Shown here: piece by piece, positions 9,394 to 18,178 of the stretch
How positions within the stretch are numbered: position 1 is the first letter of the stretch
Layout: every line of letters starts with the position of its first letter
DNA from: Acidobacteria bacterium Ga0077522
Lineage (GTDB): Bacteria > Acidobacteriota > Vicinamibacteria > Vicinamibacterales > Vicinamibacteraceae
DNA: 64,000 nt
Assembly: GCA_001464065.1 (NCBI GenBank)
Contig: LNDN01000005.1
Location: 1 to 64,000, forward strand
Reading direction: 5' to 3'
Made by a program: the position numbers and the translations under genes
The notes under the pieces: generated by a model
The model's input: only the letters and a program-made list of their open reading frames with translations
Database searches by the model: none
Told to the model about the DNA's origin: nothing

Positions 9394-10410
9394 GTGACCC
9401 TCGACCGACTCGATGCCGCACTCGGGCCCCTCCCCCGCGTGGCCCTCGGCACGTGGCCCACGCCGCTGGTGCCGCTGCCCCGCCTCGGCGAAGCCCTGGG
9501 CATCGACCTCTGGGTGAAGCGGGACGAGTGCAGCGGACTGGCGCTTGGCGGCAACAAGGCCCGGAAGCTGGAGTTCGTGCTGGGCGAGGCCCTGGCGGCC
9601 GGGGCACGAACGATCGTGACCGCTGGGCCATTGACGTCGAACCACACGATGATGACGGCGGCGGCGGCCCGACGACTGGGGCTCGACGTGCACGTCGTCC
9701 TCGGCGGCGACGCCCCCGCCCAGGCGACGGGCAACCTGGCGCTGACGCATCTCTATGGCGCACACGTCCACGTCACGCCCATGAACACGGCCAATCCGTC
9801 GGCGGCCGACCTGGCGACATCACGGGGGCTGTGCGAGCGGATCGTCCGCGAGACCGGCGGGTACTGGATTCCGCCCGGCGCCACCATGCCGTCGTCGGTG
9901 CCGGGCTACGCGGCCTGCGTGCGGGAGATCGTCGAGCAGCAGGCCGGCAGGTTTCCGTTCGACGTCGTCCTGGTGGCGTATGGCACGGGGTCGACGTCGG
10001 CGGGCCTGTACGCGGGCCTGGCGCTGGCCGGCATTCCTGCCACGGTGCAGGCCGTGGCCGTCTCCTCGCGCGCGGCCATGGATCGCTTTGCCGCGTCGCC
10101 ACCGACGACGCTCGTCCAGGCCGCCATCGAGTTGTACGGCTGGCCCCTGGATCTGGCACAGTCGACGACGCGGTGCGTGTGGGAGCGGCCGGTGGACGAA
10201 CCCGGGTACGGCATCGAGACGCCGGCCTCGCAGGCCGCCCTGCGCCGCGTGGCGCGCGACGAGGGCTATCTGCTGGATCCCACGTACACCGCCAAGGCCG
10301 CCGCCGCGCTGATCGCGATGGCCGGCGACGGCAGGATCGCGGCAGGGGCCCGCGTCCTGTTCATGCACACCGGGGGGCTGTCGACCACCGCCGCCGCCCA
10401 GGCTCATTGA
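9394..10410 (+). CDS. PLP-dependent ACC deaminase / D-cysteine desulfhydrase family
   Basis: TPLVPLPRLGEALGIDLWVKRDECSGLALGGNKARKLEF, GPLTSNHTMMTAAAA; GTG start. Confidence 0.9.
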   Translation: MTLDRLDAALGPLPRVALGTWPTPLVPLPRLGEALGIDLWVKRDECSGLALGGNKARKLEFVLGEALAAGARTIVTAGPLTSNHTMMTAAAARRLGLDVHVVLGGDAPAQATGNLALTHLYGAHVHVTPMNTANPSAADLATSRGLCERIVRETGGYWIPPGATMPSSVPGYAACVREIVEQQAGRFPFDVVLVAYGTGSTSAGLYAGLALAGIPATVQAVAVSSRAAMDRFAASPPTTLVQAAIELYGWPLDLAQSTTRCVWERPVDEPGYGIETPASQAALRRVARDEGYLLDPTYTAKAAAALIAMAGDGRIAAGARVLFMHTGGLSTTAAAQAH

Positions 10411-10426
10411 GGTTCGGAGTGTCACG

Positions 10427-11377
10427 ATGACCACCGCCCCACCACTCGGCGCCGGCGTGACGGGCCTGGTCCCGCTCCGGCTCAACGATGCGCACTGCCA
10501 TTTCTTCTCGCCGCGCTTCTTCGACGTGCTCGGCCGCCAGAAGGGCCTGCCCGGCGATGCGCCCGGTGTCGAGGTCACCCGGCTGGTCGGCTGGGAGCAC
10601 CCGGGCACGGCAGAGGCCCTCGCCGATCGCTGGGCGGACGCGCTGTCAGCCGACGGCGTCGGGCGGGCGCTGCTGATCGGCAGCGTCCCCGGTGAGGAAG
10701 AACAGGTTGCGCGCGCCGTGGCGAGACACCCCGACCGCTTCGTCGGGGCCTTCATGCTCGATCCGACGCAGGAGGGCGCGCTGACGCGGGTCGCCTGGGC
10801 GCTGGCGCAGCCGGGCATGCGCGTCGTGTGTCTCTTCCCGGCCATGCATGGCTATGCGCCAAGCGATCCGCGCGTCCTCGGCCTTGCCGAGCAGGTCGCC
10901 GGCAGTCCCGGCACCGCCCTGTTCATCCACTGCGGGGTGCTGAGCGTGGGGATCCGGAAGACGCTCGGACTGCCGAGCGCCTTCGAGGCGCGCTACGGCA
11001 ATCCCCTCGAACTCCAGGGCGTGGCCCTGCGCCATCCGTCCTTGCCGATCATCGTGCCCCACTTCGGCGCCGGCTTCTTCCGTGAGCTGCTGATGGTGGC
11101 CGACACGTGCCCCAACGTCGTGGTCGACACGTCCTCCAGCAACGCCTGGATGAAGTACAGCCCGGGCCTGACGTTGCGGCACGTCTTCGCCCAGGCCCTC
11201 GCCGTGCTGGGACCGGATCGGCTGTTGTTCGGCACCGACTCGTCGTTCTTTCCGCGCGGCTGGCACGCGGCCGTCCGTGACGCCCAGCTCGCGGTGCTCG
11301 AAGCGCTGGGGGTGCCACAGGTCGATCAGCAGGCCATCTGCGCCGGCAATTTCGACCGGCTCTTCCCGCGGCGATAG
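10427..11377 (+). CDS. Amidohydrolase (TIM-barrel, amidohydrolase_2 type)
   Basis: LNDAHCHFFSPRFFD, LLFGTDSSFFPRGW, C-terminal ICAGNFDRLF. Confidence 0.85.
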   Translation: MTTAPPLGAGVTGLVPLRLNDAHCHFFSPRFFDVLGRQKGLPGDAPGVEVTRLVGWEHPGTAEALADRWADALSADGVGRALLIGSVPGEEEQVARAVARHPDRFVGAFMLDPTQEGALTRVAWALAQPGMRVVCLFPAMHGYAPSDPRVLGLAEQVAGSPGTALFIHCGVLSVGIRKTLGLPSAFEARYGNPLELQGVALRHPSLPIIVPHFGAGFFRELLMVADTCPNVVVDTSSSNAWMKYSPGLTLRHVFAQALAVLGPDRLLFGTDSSFFPRGWHAAVRDAQLAVLEALGVPQVDQQAICAGNFDRLFPRR

Positions 11378-11513
11378 GTGTCGCGAGCGCCCGGGCGGGT
11401 CGCGTTTCGGCGCCCTTGTGCGTCGCGCCGGTGGGAATCGTTCTGTTATCGTGTCCGCCATCGCGTACGCTTGGCGAGCGCGACGACCTGTGACCGACAC
11501 ACCCTTCACACCC

Positions 11514-13160
11514 ATGCGGACCGTCTGCAGCGTGCTGCTCGTCGGGCTCGTCAGCTCGGTGCAGGCACAGGACCGTGCTGCGGTGTCGCCGCCTGCCGAG
11601 ACCTACACGCACACCATCGTCCGCGGGGACACCCTGATCGGCCTGTCCGAGTGGTTGTTGATCGACCCCCGGCGGTGGCCGGCCGTCGCCCGCCTGAACC
11701 GCGTCCGCCAACCGCGACGTCTCCGACCCGGCCGGCCCCTGGTGTTTCCCCTGGCCTGGCTGCGCAGCGTGCCGGGCCAGGCCAGAGTGCTCTGGGTCCG
11801 CGGCCGCCCGCAGGTGGACTTGCCGGACGGCAGTCGCCAGGTGGCGCTGCTCGGCGCGACACTGCCACCCGGCAGCGTGGTGGTGACCGGGCAGGACGAG
11901 CGCGTCCGCCTCCTCCTCTCCACCGGCAGCACCGTCACGCTCGGCGCGGATGCCCGGCTCACGCTCGTCGAACTCAGAACGCTCGAGGGCCCGCAGGTCA
12001 AGCGGACCACCCTCGGCGTCCAGCGCGGACGCCTCGAGTCGGTCGTCGCCCCTGCCACCCACCCGGCGCAGAAGCACGAGATTCGCACACCGCTGGTGAC
12101 CAGTGCGGTGCGCGGCACGGACTATCGACTCGAGGTCGGCCCGACCACCGTGGCCACCGAAGTGACCGAGGGCGCGGTGGCGGTGTCGCCTGATGCGGGG
12201 ACGGTGCTGGTCGAACGCGGCTACGGCGCCATCACGCGCGCCGACGGCACCACTGGTCCACCGCGTCCCCTGCTGCCGGCCCCCGACCTGAGCGGGGCCC
12301 CCGTCAGACTCGACCGCCTCCCCGTGCGGCTTCGCTGGCCCGCCGTCCTCGGTGCGACCGGCTATGTGGTCGAGATCTCGCCCGCGGCGGCGCCACCCCC
12401 GCTCGTGCACCAGCGAGTGGTCTCTCCGGAGATGACCTCGGCCGATCTGCCCGATGGCGACTACGTGCTGCGGGCTCGCGCCGTCGACGCCGATGGCCTG
12501 CAGGGCCTGGAGACGACGCGGCCGTTCGAGGTCGATGCGCGACCGGTGCCTCCGCTCGTCGAGGCGCAGGCCGATGGCCCGGTGCGGTACGGCGACACGC
12601 TCGCGCTGCGGTGGACCCGCCCCGAGGGCGTCGAGGCCTTCGACCTGCAGGTGGCGCGCGAGGCCACCTTCGACGCGCCCCTGGTCGAGCGAACGGCGCT
12701 GACCGACAGCGCGCTCACCCTGCCCCTGCCGCCGGGCCAATACCTGTGGCGGCTCGCGTCCCGTCACGCCGGCGAACGCGGCCCCTGGAGCGATCCGGTG
12801 CCGGTGGAACTTCGCCCGATGCCACAGGGCGGCCCGCCCGCCGGCGCGCAGGTGCAGAAGACGCAACTCGTGCTCAGCTGGTCCGCTGGTGTGCCGGGCG
12901 ACCGCTACGCCGTCCAGGTCTCGGCGGACCCGCTGTTTGCCAGCCCCCTCGTGGAGACCGAGGTCGCCGAACCCACCCTGACGCTCGCCCGCCCGGCTCC
13001 TGGTCGGTATCACGTCCGGGTGCGTATCGTGAACGCCGAGGGCATCACCGGTCCGTACGGGCCGGTGCAGGTCCTCGACGTCCCGAAGCTGCCGCGTCGC
13101 AAGTGGTGGTGGTGGCTCCTGATCCCGCTCGGCGCCGGGGCCCTCGTGGCGGCGCGCTGA
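11514..13160 (+). CDS. LysM-FecR domain protein with C-terminal Trp-rich membrane anchor
   Basis: Signal peptide; LysM-like YTHTIVRGDTLIGLSEWLLIDPRRWPAVARLN; FecR-like IRTPLVTSAVRGTDYRLEV...VTEGAVAVS; beta-sandwich-like repeats; terminal KWWWWLLIPLGAGALVAAR. Confidence 0.82.
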   Translation: MRTVCSVLLVGLVSSVQAQDRAAVSPPAETYTHTIVRGDTLIGLSEWLLIDPRRWPAVARLNRVRQPRRLRPGRPLVFPLAWLRSVPGQARVLWVRGRPQVDLPDGSRQVALLGATLPPGSVVVTGQDERVRLLLSTGSTVTLGADARLTLVELRTLEGPQVKRTTLGVQRGRLESVVAPATHPAQKHEIRTPLVTSAVRGTDYRLEVGPTTVATEVTEGAVAVSPDAGTVLVERGYGAITRADGTTGPPRPLLPAPDLSGAPVRLDRLPVRLRWPAVLGATGYVVEISPAAAPPPLVHQRVVSPEMTSADLPDGDYVLRARAVDADGLQGLETTRPFEVDARPVPPLVEAQADGPVRYGDTLALRWTRPEGVEAFDLQVAREATFDAPLVERTALTDSALTLPLPPGQYLWRLASRHAGERGPWSDPVPVELRPMPQGGPPAGAQVQKTQLVLSWSAGVPGDRYAVQVSADPLFASPLVETEVAEPTLTLARPAPGRYHVRVRIVNAEGITGPYGPVQVLDVPKLPRRKWWWWLLIPLGAGALVAAR

Positions 13161-13161
13161 C

Positions 13162-15552
13162 ATGCGCCCCCTCGCGCGCCGACGGTACACCACCGCGGTG
13201 AGCCTCGTCGTGGCGCTCGTCGTCGCGCTGCTGATGGAGGCATGGCACGTCGGCCGACGCGTCGACGCGTGGCTCTGGGACGGCGTGGCGGCGCGCCTGG
13301 CGCCGCCTGTCGACAATGGCGGGACGCTGGTCTTCGGCGTCGACGACGACTCGCTGATGGCCCTCGAGCCGCTGGTCGGCGCCTGGCCGTACCGGCGCGA
13401 CGTCTGGGCGCACGTCCTCGACTACCTCCGCGAGGCTGGCGCGGCCCATGTCACGGTCGACGTGCTCTTTGCGGACCCAAGGGACGGTGACGCGCAGTTG
13501 GCCGACACGCTGGCCCGCTCGCCAGCCGTGACCCTCGCCGCCGTGCCCGTGCCGTTCCGGGTGTCCCCCAGGGGCGCGCCCGCGAGGCCGCCGACCATCG
13601 GACTCGACGTGCAGGGGGAAGGGCCGGTCCGGGAGGCGCTCGACCTCGTGGGCCCGCGTCCCGAACTGCAGGCGGTGGCGCGCCTCGGCGTCGCCGTCAC
13701 GCCGCCCGACGAGGACGGGATCGTCCGTCGCCTCCCGCTCCTCACGCGCATCGGCACCGTGACGCTGCCGGCCTTGCCGATCGCGTCGCTGGCGGGCCCG
13801 ACCCGGACGGCGGCCTGGCAGTCGTCCTGGTGGGGCACCAGCCTCGCGCTGGCGGACCAGTCCGTGCCGGTGGATCGGGACGGGCTCGTGCAACTGCGCT
13901 ACCCCGCCGCCATCCCGGACCTGCCCACGCTCCCCTTTGCCCGTCTCGTGCAGGCCGCGGTGCGTGCGAACGGCGATCAGACGCTGCGCGAGGCGGTGCG
14001 GGGGCGACGGGTGTTCATCGGGGCCACGGCGTTGCTCCTCGAAGAGGCGGTGCCGACACCGATGGGCCGCATCGCGGGCGTCGAGTTCCTGCGCCTGGCC
14101 ACCGTCCTCCTCCGCGATCGCGCGGTGGTCCGGCCGCGCACGTGGCTCCTGGACGTCGGCGTGCTGGGGATGGCGCTGGGCGTACTCCTGGCCTCGCGCC
14201 TGCGCCGCTCGACGCCCACCCGCGCCCTGCTCGTGGCGTGGATGGCCGCGTGGCTGCTCGTGCTCGGGATCGCCGCCGTCCTCCTGCTCACCGCGCATCA
14301 GCGGGTGTGGCTGCATGGGCCGCTGGCGGCCACGGCGGCGGCGGCGGCCACCATCGCCGTCGGCGACCTGGCCCGCGTCCGTCGCGATCGCGCACGCCTC
14401 GCCCAGGAACGCCTCGCGGCGGAACGGGCCTCGGAACTCAAGACCCAGTTCCTCAACCACATCGCCCACGAGCTCCGCACGCCGGTCACGGCCATCCTCG
14501 GTTTCGGTCGGCTCATCATCGAGGGCCGGGACGCGGGCGACCCGCGCGAGTATGCCCGGGTGATCACGCGCAACGGCGCGCACCTGCTGCAGTTGGTCAA
14601 CAACCTGCTCGACGACGCCACCCTCGCCGTGGGGCGCGCGCGCATCGACCCGCAGCCGGTCGACATGCGCCAGGTGGTCAGCGATGCCCTGGCCACCGTC
14701 GAGGGACTGCCCCGCCACGAGGACGTGGCGCTCTCGGGCGACGTGGCCACGGACGTGCCCGCGTACGTCCTGGTCGACGCCCTGCGCGTGCGGCAGATTC
14801 TCCTCAACCTGCTGGCCAACGCGATGAAGTTCACCGAGGTCGGCCGCATCCATCTGGCGGTCGCCTGGCAGGCCGACGGACTGGTCGTCACGGTGCGCGA
14901 TACCGGGACCGGCATGTCGGCCGACGCACTCGACCGCGTCTTCGAGGAGTTCGAGTTCGCCACGGCGAGGGCGGTGCGCGCCGGCGGCACGGGCCTCGGC
15001 CTCAGCGTGTCGCGCCGTCTCGCCCGTCTCATGGGCGGCGATCTCACTGCCGAGTCCGTCGAGGGACGCGGCAGCTGCTTCGCCCTCACGCTCCCAGCCC
15101 GGTCGGCCGACGCGCCCCCCGAGACCACACGCCACGAGGACGACGGCGAGGACGGCGACGCCGACGGACCGCTGGTCCTCGTCTGCGACGACGTCGAAGA
15201 CATCCGCCAGCTGTTCGCGGTCGTGCTGGCCGCGGCCGGCGCCCGCGTCGTCACCGCCAGCAGTGGGCGCGAGGCGGTGGCCCTCGCCGCGGCGATCAGC
15301 CCGGACGTCGTCCTGCTCGATCTGGATCTCGGCGACCAGGATGGCCTGACGACGGCGGACCAGCTGCGGGAGGCGGGCTACACCGGCCCGCTCATCGCCG
15401 TCTCGGGCAGCGGAGAGGATCGATCCGCGGCGCTGCGTGCCCGGGGCTTCGCCGATGCGGCACGCAAGCCCGTGTCGACCGCCTTGCTCGTGGACCTCGT
15501 CGCCCGGCAGGTGCGCCGCTGGCAGCCGCGGCGGCCCGACGCCCGCGACTGA
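13162..15552 (+). CDS. CHASE2-domain hybrid sensor histidine kinase / response regulator
   Basis: CHASE2-like VFGVDDDSLMALEPLVGAWPYRRDVWAHVLDYL, TM segments, HisKA FLNHIAHELRTPVTAILGF, HATPase LLNLLANAMKFTE / GTGLGLSVSRRL, REC LVLVCDDVEDIRQLF...VVLLDLDLGDQDGL...RKP. Confidence 0.93.
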   Translation: MRPLARRRYTTAVSLVVALVVALLMEAWHVGRRVDAWLWDGVAARLAPPVDNGGTLVFGVDDDSLMALEPLVGAWPYRRDVWAHVLDYLREAGAAHVTVDVLFADPRDGDAQLADTLARSPAVTLAAVPVPFRVSPRGAPARPPTIGLDVQGEGPVREALDLVGPRPELQAVARLGVAVTPPDEDGIVRRLPLLTRIGTVTLPALPIASLAGPTRTAAWQSSWWGTSLALADQSVPVDRDGLVQLRYPAAIPDLPTLPFARLVQAAVRANGDQTLREAVRGRRVFIGATALLLEEAVPTPMGRIAGVEFLRLATVLLRDRAVVRPRTWLLDVGVLGMALGVLLASRLRRSTPTRALLVAWMAAWLLVLGIAAVLLLTAHQRVWLHGPLAATAAAAATIAVGDLARVRRDRARLAQERLAAERASELKTQFLNHIAHELRTPVTAILGFGRLIIEGRDAGDPREYARVITRNGAHLLQLVNNLLDDATLAVGRARIDPQPVDMRQVVSDALATVEGLPRHEDVALSGDVATDVPAYVLVDALRVRQILLNLLANAMKFTEVGRIHLAVAWQADGLVVTVRDTGTGMSADALDRVFEEFEFATARAVRAGGTGLGLSVSRRLARLMGGDLTAESVEGRGSCFALTLPARSADAPPETTRHEDDGEDGDADGPLVLVCDDVEDIRQLFAVVLAAAGARVVTASSGREAVALAAAISPDVVLLDLDLGDQDGLTTADQLREAGYTGPLIAVSGSGEDRSAALRARGFADAARKPVSTALLVDLVARQVRRWQPRRPDARD

Positions 15553-15556
15553 CGCG

Positions 15557-16045
15557 TCAGCGCACGTCGACGAGTTCGACTTCGAAGACGAGCGTGGCGT
15601 CCGGCGGAATGACGGGGGCTGAGCCCTCCGCGCCGTAGGCCAGTCGCGCCGGGATCGTCAGCTCGCGCGTGCCGCCCTCCTTCATGCCCTCGATGCCACG
15701 CTCCCAGCCGGGAATGACCTGCCCGCCACCGAGCACGAAATCGAACGGACGCCCAGCCGTCCGCGACGAGTCGAACGGCCGGCCGCGACGCTCGGGCGCG
15801 GCGCTGTCGTACAGCCATCCCGAGTAGTGGACGACCAGGCGTCGCCCCCGGTCCGCCGCATCGCCGGTGCCCCTGACGACGTCGCGGACCTGCACGGTCT
15901 CGAGGGTCGTGCGGGCCCGCGCCGCCTCCTCGGGGGTATAGCGCGCGCCGCCACCACAGCGCACGCCGGCACCAGCAGCCAGCAGCACCAGGATGAGCGC
16001 GTGGACGCGCGTGGACAGCAGACGGTGGCGACGGGTGGGGGTCAT
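15557..16045 (-). CDS. FKBP-type peptidyl-prolyl cis-trans isomerase (secreted/lipoprotein)
   Basis: VVHYSGWLYD...FDSSRTAGRPFDFVLGGGQVIPGWERGIEGMKEGGTRELTIPARLAYG. Confidence 0.93.
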   Translation of the reverse strand: MTPTRRHRLLSTRVHALILVLLAAGAGVRCGGGARYTPEEAARARTTLETVQVRDVVRGTGDAADRGRRLVVHYSGWLYDSAAPERRGRPFDSSRTAGRPFDFVLGGGQVIPGWERGIEGMKEGGTRELTIPARLAYGAEGSAPVIPPDATLVFEVELVDVR

Positions 16046-16091
16046 GGTCACGTGCGTTCCATCGGAGTCGGAAGACGATCGGGCGCCGCGA

Positions 16092-17318
16092 TCACTGCGC
16101 GGGCAGCGCCAGCTCACTGGGTAGATGTGGTTCGCGAAGCAGTCGCATGAAGACGTCCCAGCGCCGGTCCGGCCGGTCGCCCGTGCCGCCGTGCGCCTCG
16201 ACGAACGCCCTCACGAGATCCTCCCCGAGGTTGTAGTTGATCACATAGCTGCGGTAGCGCTCGAAGAAGCGGACGCGCTGGGCGGCCCGCGGCTGATCCA
16301 TGAGGGCGTAGCGCTGGAGCCAGGTCTCGGCCCGCTCGAGGGGCATGGTCCCGTCCAGATACTGCCGCGCGGCTTCGTTCCCCGCGTAGGACAGCCGTGC
16401 CACCAGGTGCTGCACATGCCGATAGCGGTCGGCCTGGGTGGCGTCGAGCCCTGCCAGCGGAAAGAGCACCTCCCGATCGAAGGCACGCCGGTCCTCCTCC
16501 GGAAAGGCCACGGTGATGCCGAAGTTCGCCGTGCCCTCGGCAATCAGGCTCTGCGGCGAGAACAGCGGATACACGGCCCATTCGATCCAGCCGCGCCCCC
16601 GCACGAGGTGCTGCTCGATGAGGACGTTGTAGACATGATGGCCGGGATATCCCTCGTGGCACGCGAGGTCGAGTGCGCGATCGATGACGATCGGCAGGTC
16701 CGTGTTGACCTCGATGCGGCTCCGATAGTCGCCCTGGTACCAGTTGTACCCACTCCAGGGTCTGTTCGTGACGTACGCCAGCGTGAAGGTCTCGCCCTCG
16801 GGCAGGGGCACGCGCGCCAGCGTCCGGGCGCGGCTGGCGTCGATGGCGGCGCGGAACACGCGATCGACGCGCTCCGGCGGCACGACGAACGCCGTGCGAA
16901 AGCGCTCGTAGCGCTCGCCGAGCGGTCCGTCGCCGGGAAGGACGGCCTCGAGCGCGGCGAGGACGGGCTCGAAGTGGGCCGCGTCGTGCGTCGGCGCCAC
17001 CGCGTCGTACAGCGCACGGGACTCCTCGTCGAAGGACACGCGGGCGCCGGCCTGCATCGCGACGCGTGCGGCCAGGGCCCGCACCTGGGCGCGGAGCATG
17101 CGCAGCCGTCGCGCCGTCGGCTCGTCGGTCGGCGGGGCCACGGCCATCAGGCGCTCCTGCAGGTCCGCCGCCGCCTGCGCGATGTCGGGCAGGGTCGCCG
17201 CGGCCGCCTCGACGTCGGTCGTCAGCGACGCCGGGCCGTAGCAGGCATCGACGGCATCCGCATCGTGGACGCCGAGCGCCAGCACCAGCTGCACGTACGC
17301 GTGCGCAAGGGCATCCAT
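16092..17318 (-). CDS. DUF885-family metallopeptidase-like protein
   Basis: LACHEGYPGHHVYN, NRPWSGYNWYQGDYRSRIEVNTDLPI; DUF885-like zinc-binding motif. Confidence 0.75.
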   Translation of the reverse strand: MDALAHAYVQLVLALGVHDADAVDACYGPASLTTDVEAAAATLPDIAQAAADLQERLMAVAPPTDEPTARRLRMLRAQVRALAARVAMQAGARVSFDEESRALYDAVAPTHDAAHFEPVLAALEAVLPGDGPLGERYERFRTAFVVPPERVDRVFRAAIDASRARTLARVPLPEGETFTLAYVTNRPWSGYNWYQGDYRSRIEVNTDLPIVIDRALDLACHEGYPGHHVYNVLIEQHLVRGRGWIEWAVYPLFSPQSLIAEGTANFGITVAFPEEDRRAFDREVLFPLAGLDATQADRYRHVQHLVARLSYAGNEAARQYLDGTMPLERAETWLQRYALMDQPRAAQRVRFFERYRSYVINYNLGEDLVRAFVEAHGGTGDRPDRRWDVFMRLLREPHLPSELALPAQ

Positions 17319-17338
17319 GGGCGAGGTCGGCAATCCGG

Positions 17339-17650
17339 TCACCGCTGGACGAACGTCGTCCCCTCCACGTTGACGATCCGGCCGGTACCATCGAGGACGA
17401 AGATCTCGAGCCGCCGCGCATCGTCCATGTCGAGCGTGAAGATGTCTCCGCGCCCCTCGAGGGCCGCCAGCGCGTCGGGAGGCGCGAGCAGATGCCCCTC
17501 GATCACCCACTCGCCCGGCGTCAGGGTACCCTCCTGCATCTGCCAGTCACGGTAGACATCGATCTCGTACGCCGCGGGCAGGGGGCGGTCCGGCGCCTTC
17601 GGATCGTGCAGCTGGCCCTCGCCGAACAGTCGCTCCACCAATCGCAACAT
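17339..17650 (-). CDS. Hypothetical protein
   Basis: 103-codon ORF with good SD (GAGGGAG, 7 nt before ATG); MLRLVERLFGEGQLHDPKAPDRPLPAAYEIDVYRDWQ. Confidence 0.7.
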   Translation of the reverse strand: MLRLVERLFGEGQLHDPKAPDRPLPAAYEIDVYRDWQMQEGTLTPGEWVIEGHLLAPPDALAALEGRGDIFTLDMDDARRLEIFVLDGTGRIVNVEGTTFVQR

Positions 17651-18062
17651 GCCTGATCTCCCTCGACGTGTCTGGCGCGCGACCCTGCGTTTCGTGGCGC
17701 TCGGCTGGCTGTTGATCGTGGCGCCCGTCGAACTCGCCTCGACGCTCGCGGCGCGGCTGTCTGGCCCGATGCCCGCCATCGGCCTGGCGGGCGCGGCCCT
17801 GGTCCTGCTGCGCGTCCTGACGGTCGCCACCGGGCTGATGCTCGGCCGGCACCTCGCGCAGGGCGACGTCGACGTCCGCCGCCTGGCCCTTGCATGGGCC
17901 TGCGCCGATCTTGGCACGCTGGCCCTCGTGCTGGCCAGCACGCGTCTGCCCTCGAATCGTCCGCCGGGTGACGCGCCCTTCGTGTGGGCCGTGTATGCCC
18001 TCGCCGCCCTCGTCGTCGTCCTGGCCGCGCGACGCCGCCCTGCGGCCCCGCCGAGCGCGTGA
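17649..18062 (+). CDS. Hypothetical membrane protein
   Basis: Four predicted hydrophobic segments (FVALGWLLIVAPVELAS; AIGLAGAALVLLRVLTVATGLML; LALAWACADLGTLALVLAS; FVWAVYALAALVVVLAA). Confidence 0.65.
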   Translation: MPDLPRRVWRATLRFVALGWLLIVAPVELASTLAARLSGPMPAIGLAGAALVLLRVLTVATGLMLGRHLAQGDVDVRRLALAWACADLGTLALVLASTRLPSNRPPGDAPFVWAVYALAALVVVLAARRRPAAPPSA

Positions 18063-18178
18063 GCCCGTCGTCGTGACACGGATGGGCCTTGCCGGTCCTC
18101 GAGGCTCGGAGTAGCATCCCCGCTTTCCACATGTTCCACGTGTGGCCGTTCAAGGGTCTGTCCGAGGAGGCTGTGGTG

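Noticed and set aside
6993-9734. 913-aa reverse ORF spanning quinone oxidoreductase and opposite MATE/desulfhydrase
   Set aside because: Only the C-terminal part (from M at 7988) is a real gene; the upstream part is antisense composition artefact.
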